From positions 1-10,932 of the forward strand of contig CAZMEN010000081.1 of assembly GCA_964565335.1 (NCBI GenBank): a DNA stretch of 10,932 nt, given 5' to 3'. This document shows positions 6,438-10,932 of the stretch, in pieces. A program made the position numbers and the translations under genes. Origin of the DNA: Litorimonas sp964565335 (GTDB taxonomy: Bacteria; Pseudomonadota; Alphaproteobacteria; Caulobacterales; Maricaulaceae). Position 1 is the first letter of the stretch. Every line of letters starts with the position of its first letter. The notes below the pieces were generated by a model, which saw nothing but the letters and a program-made list of their open reading frames with translations, was not told the origin of the DNA and did no database searches.

Positions 6438-6692
6438 AAACCAAGCTCCAAACATATCCCAATTCACCAAGCCTGACATAATCAGACCACAAACCAAAAT
6501 CCAAACGATAACCGCTATCTTGGTTGTCAGAATAAATTTCCCTTTGATATTGCTATCAACAGGTGCACCTGGTTCAGATCCTTCCAAAATATCATTTTCT
6601 TCCGCCTGCCCTTTAATGCCCAAAGGGAGAACGACAAACAATACGGTCCACCAAATAATAAGGAAGACGACGAACATGGAAAAGGGATTCAT
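6426..6692 (-). CDS. DUF1467 family small membrane protein
   Basis: This 88-residue protein has two hydrophobic helices, about 6-26 and 55-76, joined by an acidic loop with EGSEPGAPVD. The WWTVLFVVLPLG stretch and the GSEPGAPV loop are what I know as DUF1467, a small alphaproteobacterial family without an assigned function. The ATG directly follows the TAA of the epimerase gene with no spacer, so the two are almost certainly translated together. The ribosome binding site would be GGGAGCG within the end of mce. Its neighbours are mce and proS, an arrangement I associate with many alphaproteobacteria. I would not assign a function; membrane location is the only safe inference. Confidence 0.88.
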   Translation of the reverse strand: MNPFSMFVVFLIIWWTVLFVVLPLGIKGQAEENDILEGSEPGAPVDSNIKGKFILTTKIAVIVWILVCGLIMSGLVNWDMFGAWFNRG

Positions 6693-7124
6693 TTAATGCG
6701 CTCCCTCACAGGCCTCAACCTTATGGCTTTCCATCAGTTCAATCAAAACGCCGCCCGCATCCCCGGGGTGAAGGAAAACAACGGGCGTGCCATGTGCCCC
6801 GATACGCGGCTCTCCCAAGACGCGCATACCCCGTTTTTCCATTAAGTCCTTTGCTGTATGAATATCATCAACTTCAAAACAGATATGATGCTGCCCTCCT
6901 TTTGGGTTCTTTTCCAGAAAGCGAATAATCGGCGATTTATCGCCGTAAGGCTCAATCAATTCCACTTGTCCGCTTGGCAGATTCACAAAAGCATATTTTA
7001 CGCCTTGCGGTGCAAGTATTTTGGGTTCCGTGCAGTCTGTAGCGCCCAGCACATCGCGGTAGAAATCTAACGCCGCCTCAATATCCGGAACAGCGATACC
7101 GACATGGTTTAGCGGGCCAATCAT
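6693..7124 (-). CDS. mce: Methylmalonyl-CoA epimerase (VOC fold)
   Basis: It interconverts the (R) and (S) epimers of methylmalonyl-CoA, linking propionyl-CoA carboxylase to methylmalonyl-CoA mutase. The 143 residues form two VOC halves. Likely metal ligands are H7 in LNHVGIAV, E55 (or Q53) in SGQVELIEP, H80 in GGQHHICFEV and E129 in GVLIELME, which match the expected pattern. The length is normal for the family. The start ATG overlaps the rnj stop by four bases (ATGA), with AAGGTG just upstream inside rnj as the ribosome binding site. DUF1467 follows without a gap. Propionyl-CoA carboxylase carries biotin, so birA in the same block is a loose functional link. Another VOC-family enzyme is possible but the match in both halves is good. 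Confidence 0.94.
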   Translation of the reverse strand: MIGPLNHVGIAVPDIEAALDFYRDVLGATDCTEPKILAPQGVKYAFVNLPSGQVELIEPYGDKSPIIRFLEKNPKGGQHHICFEVDDIHTAKDLMEKRGMRVLGEPRIGAHGTPVVFLHPGDAGGVLIELMESHKVEACEGAH

Positions 7125-8818
7125 GTTTTCACCTTATGGGCAATGACTTCGACTATTGTGCGCTTATCCGTCATCTCTCGCACACGACGTTTTATACGCG
7201 CGCGCAGACGGTCTTCAATCAAATCTTCTTCTTTTCGAGCTTTTTGCGAGAGAGTATCATAGGCTTCAAGCGCTGTATCTTCGACTGCATCTAACAATAC
7301 ATCCAGAATTTCCCCTTTTTTACCCTCAGGGAAGCCACTGATACGAGGTTCGGGGCCGCTGACGATTTTCCCTTTCTGATCCACCACGAGGCTGACGGAC
7401 ACATGCCCTGCATAGGCCATTTTGCGGCGCAAACGTAAACCTTCGTCCAATGAGGAAACTATGGCGTGACCATCCTGATGTAAGCGACCTGACGGCGTAA
7501 TATCGACAACTTCCGGCCCGTCAGGTGCGAGTTTAATCATTTCGCCGTTACGCGGTGCATAGGCTTTCTTAACCCCCAAAGACCGAGCAAGGCGAGCGTG
7601 TTCTAATAAATGGCGGCGTTCGCCGTGAACGGGGATGGCGGTTTCAGGTTTCACCCAGTCATACATACGTGTCAGCTCATCCCGGCACGGGTGGCCCGAC
7701 ACATGTATGGGACGATCCTTTTCCGTCACAATATGAACACCGTCATCCGCCAAAGCGTTCTGCAAAGCGAAAATATTCAAATCATTTCCCGGAATGATTT
7801 TGGAAGAGAATATAACCGCATCCCCTTCGTTAAACTTCACACTGCGGTGCTGGCCTGATGCAATGCGGGAAAGGGCTGCTCTCGGCTCCCCCTGACTACC
7901 CGTACACAGATAAAGGACATGGGCGGACGGTAAAGCTTTCGCCTCGTCCTCGCTCAGCAATTCGCCAACTTTTTCCAAGAGGCCAACGGATTTAGCCGCC
8001 CCTACCATGCGGCGCATGGAACGGCCCACTAGACAAACCGAGCGATCGTTTTCACGCGCCGCCATCATAACGGATTCTAGCCGCGCAACATTCGATGCGA
8101 AAGACGCGACGGCGACCCCCTTCCCGTCATATTCGGAAATCACTTTAGAGAGTTCTTCGCGCACACCTTCTTCTGAACCCGCTTCGCCTGGAGAGAAAAC
8201 ATTGGTGGAGTCGCAAATCATGGCTGTGACGCCGCTTTTGCCTAAAGCCCGCAAAGCCGTTTCATCAATCGCTTCCCCAATTTGCGGTGCCGGGTCGATT
8301 TTCCAATCGCCAGTATGGAGTACAGTGCCTAACTCCGTTTTAATCACCAGAGCATTCGGTTCTGGAATAGAATGGGTCAGCGTAATCATATCAAAATCAA
8401 ACGGCCCAAGGCTGAACGAGCCTTTAAGCTGGACTTCGCGCAGTTCTACACTGTCCAACAGATCAAACTCGCTCAGGCGGTCTTTGACTAAGTACATGGT
8501 GAAAGGCGTCGCATAGACGGGGCAGCGCAATCGCGGCCAGAGACGCGCTAGAGCGCCCATATGGTCTTCATGTGCATGGGTCAAAACAATACCAAGTATA
8601 TTGCCGCGTTGTTCCTCTAGGAACGCAATATCGGGCATGATAATTTCGACACCGGGCGTATCCGCCCCGCCAAAGGTCACACCAATATCGACAATAACCC
8701 ATTGACGGTTATCGGCAGGCCCGAAACCGAAAACGTTTAAATTCATACCAATTTCGCCGCTTCCCCCCAGAGGGAGAAAAACAAACTCGTCGGCTGTATT
8801 CGCTTTGGTTTTTGTCAT
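7121..8818 (-). CDS. rnj: Ribonuclease J
   Basis: RNase J is a metallo-beta-lactamase/beta-CASP nuclease with endo- and 5'-3' exonuclease activity in rRNA maturation and mRNA decay. In 565 residues the order is: LPLGGSGEIGMN at 15-26, the metal motif HAHEDH (81-86), H149, D171 in TGDWKID, the beta-CASP part from about 200 to 370, IHVSGHPCRDEL (371-382, H372 and H376) and PVHGE (396-400, H398). The C-terminal domain runs from about 450 with charged helices near the end. All residues expected for catalysis are visible. Many alphaproteobacteria carry RNase J alongside RNase E. The gene starts 53 bases after coaX with AAAGAT as a modest binding site and overlaps mce by four bases. Confidence 0.97.
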   Translation of the reverse strand: MTKTKANTADEFVFLPLGGSGEIGMNLNVFGFGPADNRQWVIVDIGVTFGGADTPGVEIIMPDIAFLEEQRGNILGIVLTHAHEDHMGALARLWPRLRCPVYATPFTMYLVKDRLSEFDLLDSVELREVQLKGSFSLGPFDFDMITLTHSIPEPNALVIKTELGTVLHTGDWKIDPAPQIGEAIDETALRALGKSGVTAMICDSTNVFSPGEAGSEEGVREELSKVISEYDGKGVAVASFASNVARLESVMMAARENDRSVCLVGRSMRRMVGAAKSVGLLEKVGELLSEDEAKALPSAHVLYLCTGSQGEPRAALSRIASGQHRSVKFNEGDAVIFSSKIIPGNDLNIFALQNALADDGVHIVTEKDRPIHVSGHPCRDELTRMYDWVKPETAIPVHGERRHLLEHARLARSLGVKKAYAPRNGEMIKLAPDGPEVVDITPSGRLHQDGHAIVSSLDEGLRLRRKMAYAGHVSVSLVVDQKGKIVSGPEPRISGFPEGKKGEILDVLLDAVEDTALEAYDTLSQKARKEEDLIEDRLRARIKRRVREMTDKRTIVEVIAHKVKT

Positions 8819-8871
8819 ATAATATCTTTAAAATAAGAGGTCCGCTCGCAAGAGTGCGGCGTGTTCCAGCT
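8819..8871 (-). other. coaX-rnj gap with an imperfect hairpin
   Basis: The gap holds an imperfect hairpin at 8842-8859, read on the minus strand as CCGCACTCTTGCGAGCGG (outer CCG/CGG and inner CTC/GAG around TTGC, with a two-base bulge). An AT-rich stretch follows up to the rnj start. It lacks a clean U-tract, so I do not call it a terminator; it could be a processing site or a leader structure for rnj. Confidence 0.3.
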
Positions 8872-9639
8872 CTACTGATTCAATTTATAAATCTCATATA
8901 GACCATCAATCGTCAGTTGCGAGTCATAGTGGTCAATAGTCGCAGACGCGCCTTCGAAAAGCGATGCCACACCACCCGTTCCGAGAACAGTAAAGTCGCG
9001 ACCGTCTTCGGATTTTATTTTTTCCACCAACCCATCAATCAATCCGATATACCCCCAAAAGACACCCGATTGCATCGCTTCAACTGTATTCTTCCCGACG
9101 ACTTTTTGAGGTTTCTTAATTTCGATTCGCGGTAGTTGGGCGGCCGCTTCGTGCAAAGCGCGAACCGATAAGTTGATACCCGGAGCAATAATCCCGCCTT
9201 CAAAATGATGGTCGGCGGAGACCACATCAAAAGTCGTCGCAGTACCGCTATCAATGATGATTAATGGCCCCTTATAACGCTGAACCGCGCCGAGGGCGGT
9301 TACCAGCCGGTCGGCACCCACTTGTTCAGGATTGTCAATACGAACACCAATGCCAATATCTACTTTTTCATCCCCGACAATAATCGGCTCAACCTTCAAA
9401 TGGCGACGGGCCAGATTCCTCACATTAAAGAGGGATTGCGGAACAACCGTCGAAATCACGCAATCTGTTATGGATTTAAAGCTGAGGCTTTGCATTTCTA
9501 AAAGTTGATGAAACCAGACCGCATATTCATCCGCTGTTCGCGTAGGGTCCGTCGCAATGCGCCATTCAATCACCCAGTCTTTACCGTTGTGAATTGCAAA
9601 CAGTGTATTTGTATTACCGGTATCAATCGCCAGTAGCAT
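8872..9639 (-). CDS. coaX: Type III pantothenate kinase
   Basis: It phosphorylates pantothenate, the first step of coenzyme A synthesis. The 255 residues show the ASKHA-fold motifs of the type III enzyme: MLLAIDTGNTNT at the start (D6 in the phosphate loop), NPEQVGADRLVTA with GADR at 108-111 (D110 as likely catalytic base), and IIIDSGTATTFDVV (127-140). FEGGIIAPGI (146-155) and GTGGVASLF near the C-terminus also fit. Type III enzymes need a monovalent cation and resist CoA feedback. The gene was once called baf. GGGAGAG a few bases before the ATG is a good ribosome binding site, and birA ends nine bases upstream. The birA-coaX pairing recalls BirA/Baf fusions in other bacteria. Confidence 0.96.
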   Translation of the reverse strand: MLLAIDTGNTNTLFAIHNGKDWVIEWRIATDPTRTADEYAVWFHQLLEMQSLSFKSITDCVISTVVPQSLFNVRNLARRHLKVEPIIVGDEKVDIGIGVRIDNPEQVGADRLVTALGAVQRYKGPLIIIDSGTATTFDVVSADHHFEGGIIAPGINLSVRALHEAAAQLPRIEIKKPQKVVGKNTVEAMQSGVFWGYIGLIDGLVEKIKSEDGRDFTVLGTGGVASLFEGASATIDHYDSQLTIDGLYEIYKLNQ

Positions 9640-9648
9640 AATCTCTCC

Positions 9649-10377
9649 CTATAACAGGACGTCGCCTGCCACTATTTCTCGCAGAGTGCCATTGCCGAGA
9701 CGAAGCTGCAACGCCCCATTTTCATTCAATGACTCGAATGTCCCCGTAATAACCTTATCACCGAGATTAACGCGGATAATCTTCCCTTGTCCGCGAGCAC
9801 GCAAAAGCCAATCATCGCGGAAAGAGGCAAAGCCGTCTGTCTCCAATGTCTTCAATTTTGAACTTATTTTTTCTGCTAACTCGGCCAGTATCGGCGCAGG
9901 GCCAGCATAGAGCGGCTCTGCCTCATTTAAATCCGTCTGTGACATATGTTCGAGCAGATGGGTGGCGGGATAAGGTAAATCGTCAGGATGATGCTCCAGG
10001 TTCAGTCCAACACCAATGATCAGCCAACCGTCTCCGCCTTCCAGCAATATACCCGCGATTTTTGCCCCGTCTACTAAGACATCATTCGGCCATTTCAGAG
10101 AAATTAAAGCAGGATCAATATAGCGGTCGAGTGTTTCAGAGAGGCAAAGCGAGACGACAAAGCTCGCGAGCGGTTTATTGGCGACGCTGCCGCGCCACGG
10201 GTAAAGCCCGCTGGTGTATAGGTTTCCTGTTCTTGAAACCCATTTACGACCTAAACGACCGCGGCCCGTATCCTGTTGATCTGCTCTGACCCAGACGGGA
10301 CCGAAGTCGCCTTCCGAAGCAATTTCTTTAACGTAATCTTGTGTCGAACCGAGCCGTTCTAAATGTTCAAACCTCAC
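9649..10377 (-). CDS. birA: Biotin--[acetyl-CoA-carboxylase] ligase, without DNA-binding domain
   Basis: This enzyme makes biotinyl-AMP and attaches biotin to carrier proteins such as acetyl-CoA and propionyl-CoA carboxylase. The 242 residues begin directly with the catalytic domain: GSTQDYVKE (10-18), the biotin/ATP loop GRGRLGR (38-44), KWPNDV (95-100), KIAGILLE (106-113) and IGVGLNL (121-127). A small SH3-like C-terminal domain follows from about 195. E. coli BirA has a further winged-helix domain of about 60 residues at the N-terminus that represses the bio operon; it is absent, and the nuoN stop only 24 bases upstream leaves no room for it. This is therefore a class I ligase with no direct repressor role. 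Confidence 0.95.
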   Translation of the reverse strand: MRFEHLERLGSTQDYVKEIASEGDFGPVWVRADQQDTGRGRLGRKWVSRTGNLYTSGLYPWRGSVANKPLASFVVSLCLSETLDRYIDPALISLKWPNDVLVDGAKIAGILLEGGDGWLIIGVGLNLEHHPDDLPYPATHLLEHMSQTDLNEAEPLYAGPAPILAELAEKISSKLKTLETDGFASFRDDWLLRARGQGKIIRVNLGDKVITGTFESLNENGALQLRLGNGTLREIVAGDVLL

Positions 10378-10401
10378 AAACGGCTCTCCAAGACACCAAA
10401 A

Positions 10402-10932
10402 TTAAAAGAGGCTTTGAGCCGCTTGTGCGATTAGGCTTTGCGCACCTGTCGAAATACCAGGCAATAAAAGAATAGGGAGGAGGAGTAAGCCGCTAACCAA
10501 CCCTAAGAAACGCAAGTTTCTGGGCGCTTCAACAAAGTCCTGTTTCTCCTCATCAAACCACATCGTCTTAATAACCCGCAGATAATAGAACGCGCCAATA
10601 ACGGAAGCGATTAATGCGATGATAACCAGCGGCATTAAACCTGCATCTGCGGCTGGTAAGAAGGCGAATAGCTTACCAAAGAAACCAAGAAGTGGCGGGA
10701 TGCCCATCAATGAGAACATGAACATTGTCATCAAAATCGCCATACCGCGATTACTTTTAGAAAGGCCGCCAAGATCAGAAATTTGCTCGACCATTCCGTC
10801 GCGAATACGCATTTGCAAAATTAGTGAGAACACGCCGATTGTGGTGATGACATAGATACTCATAAAAATGAGCATGCCTTGTACGCCCGCCATGGTTCCC
10901 GCAGCCAACGGCACGAGTGCGTAGCCCATATT
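10402..10932 (-). CDS. nuoN: NADH-quinone oxidoreductase subunit N, C-terminal part (partial)
   Basis: NuoN is a proton-pumping, antiporter-like subunit in the membrane arm of respiratory complex I. About 176 C-terminal residues are present; the frame is open to the window edge (codon AAT at 10930-10932 before the ATG at 10929), so the ATG is internal. NMGYALVPLAAG, the ISDLGGLSK motif, and FMFSLMGIPPLLGFFGKLFAF with its conserved GIPP and GFxxK lysine identify the family. At least four hydrophobic helices are seen in this part. As the last nuo gene it is followed by birA after 24 bases, the order found in several alphaproteobacteria, so the nuo transcript may feed the genes downstream. Confidence 0.95.
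   Translation of the reverse strand, partial: NMGYALVPLAAGTMAGVQGMLIFMSIYVITTIGVFSLILQMRIRDGMVEQISDLGGLSKSNRGMAILMTMFMFSLMGIPPLLGFFGKLFAFLPAADAGLMPLVIIALIASVIGAFYYLRVIKTMWFDEEKQDFVEAPRNLRFLGLVSGLLLLPILLLPGISTGAQSLIAQAAQSLF

Noticed and set aside
8007..8516. 169-codon plus-strand open frame
   Set aside because: It is antisense to the well-conserved RNase J and has a low-complexity, serine/arginine-rich composition typical of shadow frames.
8611..8624. Palindrome GTTCCTCTAGGAAC
   Set aside because: It is inside rnj codons for LEEQRG and has the wrong spacing for a LexA box.
10221..10240. Inverted repeat GGTTTC-N8-GAAACC
   Set aside because: It is inside birA codons and stands alone; probably chance, not an operator.
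10402..10929. ATG at 10929 as a gene start
   Set aside because: The frame continues to the window edge and the residues around it are an internal NuoN segment.

Overview
The window looks like a chromosomal core segment of an alphaproteobacterium with roughly even GC content. The gene order nuoN-birA-coaX-rnj-mce-DUF1467-proS-lolC/E-lolD followed by dnaE is the one I associate with Caulobacterales, Maricaulales and related groups. The short type 2 prolyl-tRNA synthetase, the BirA without a DNA-binding domain, the DUF1467 protein and the GTTC-N7-GTTC LexA boxes all fit. A Maricaulis/Hyphomonas/Robiginitomaculum-like lineage is my guess from this order; I could not run a phylogeny. I see no tRNA, rRNA, CRISPR array, insertion sequence or prophage gene.

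Layout. From right to left, positions 10932 to 2982 form one minus-strand block, probably a long operon entered from outside the window: the C-terminal part of nuoN (complex I), birA (biotin ligase), coaX (type III pantothenate kinase), rnj (RNase J), mce (methylmalonyl-CoA epimerase), a DUF1467 small membrane protein, proS (prolyl-tRNA synthetase), a LolC/E-type permease and lolD (lipoprotein export ATPase). Most junctions are 0-24 bases or overlap. The two larger gaps, before rnj (53 bases) and before proS (91 bases), may hold control elements. At 2982-2985 this block meets, tail to tail with overlapping stop codons, a plus-strand APC-family amino acid permease (1669-2985). Beyond it, on the minus strand, lies the N-terminal 448 residues of dnaE (positions 1346 to 1), which leaves the window.

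The most interesting part is the 322-base space between dnaE and the permease (1347-1668). It holds a 31-codon minus-strand reading frame (1482-1387) with a Shine-Dalgarno sequence, one predicted transmembrane helix with a small-residue face, and a promoter whose -10 element lies in a LexA box. A second, near-identical LexA box in opposite orientation sits 49 bases away. Size, membrane character, SOS boxes and position directly upstream of dnaE match what I recall of SidA, the SOS-induced small inner-membrane inhibitor of cell division in Caulobacter crescentus. This is probably a diverged SidA-type DNA-damage checkpoint gene that a standard gene caller would miss.

How the genes fit together. 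The large block mixes household functions: respiratory complex I, biotin attachment and CoA synthesis (both relevant to the propionyl/methylmalonyl-CoA route served by mce), RNA decay, translation and lipoprotein export. The dnaE side combines the replicative polymerase with what looks like a damage-induced division brake.
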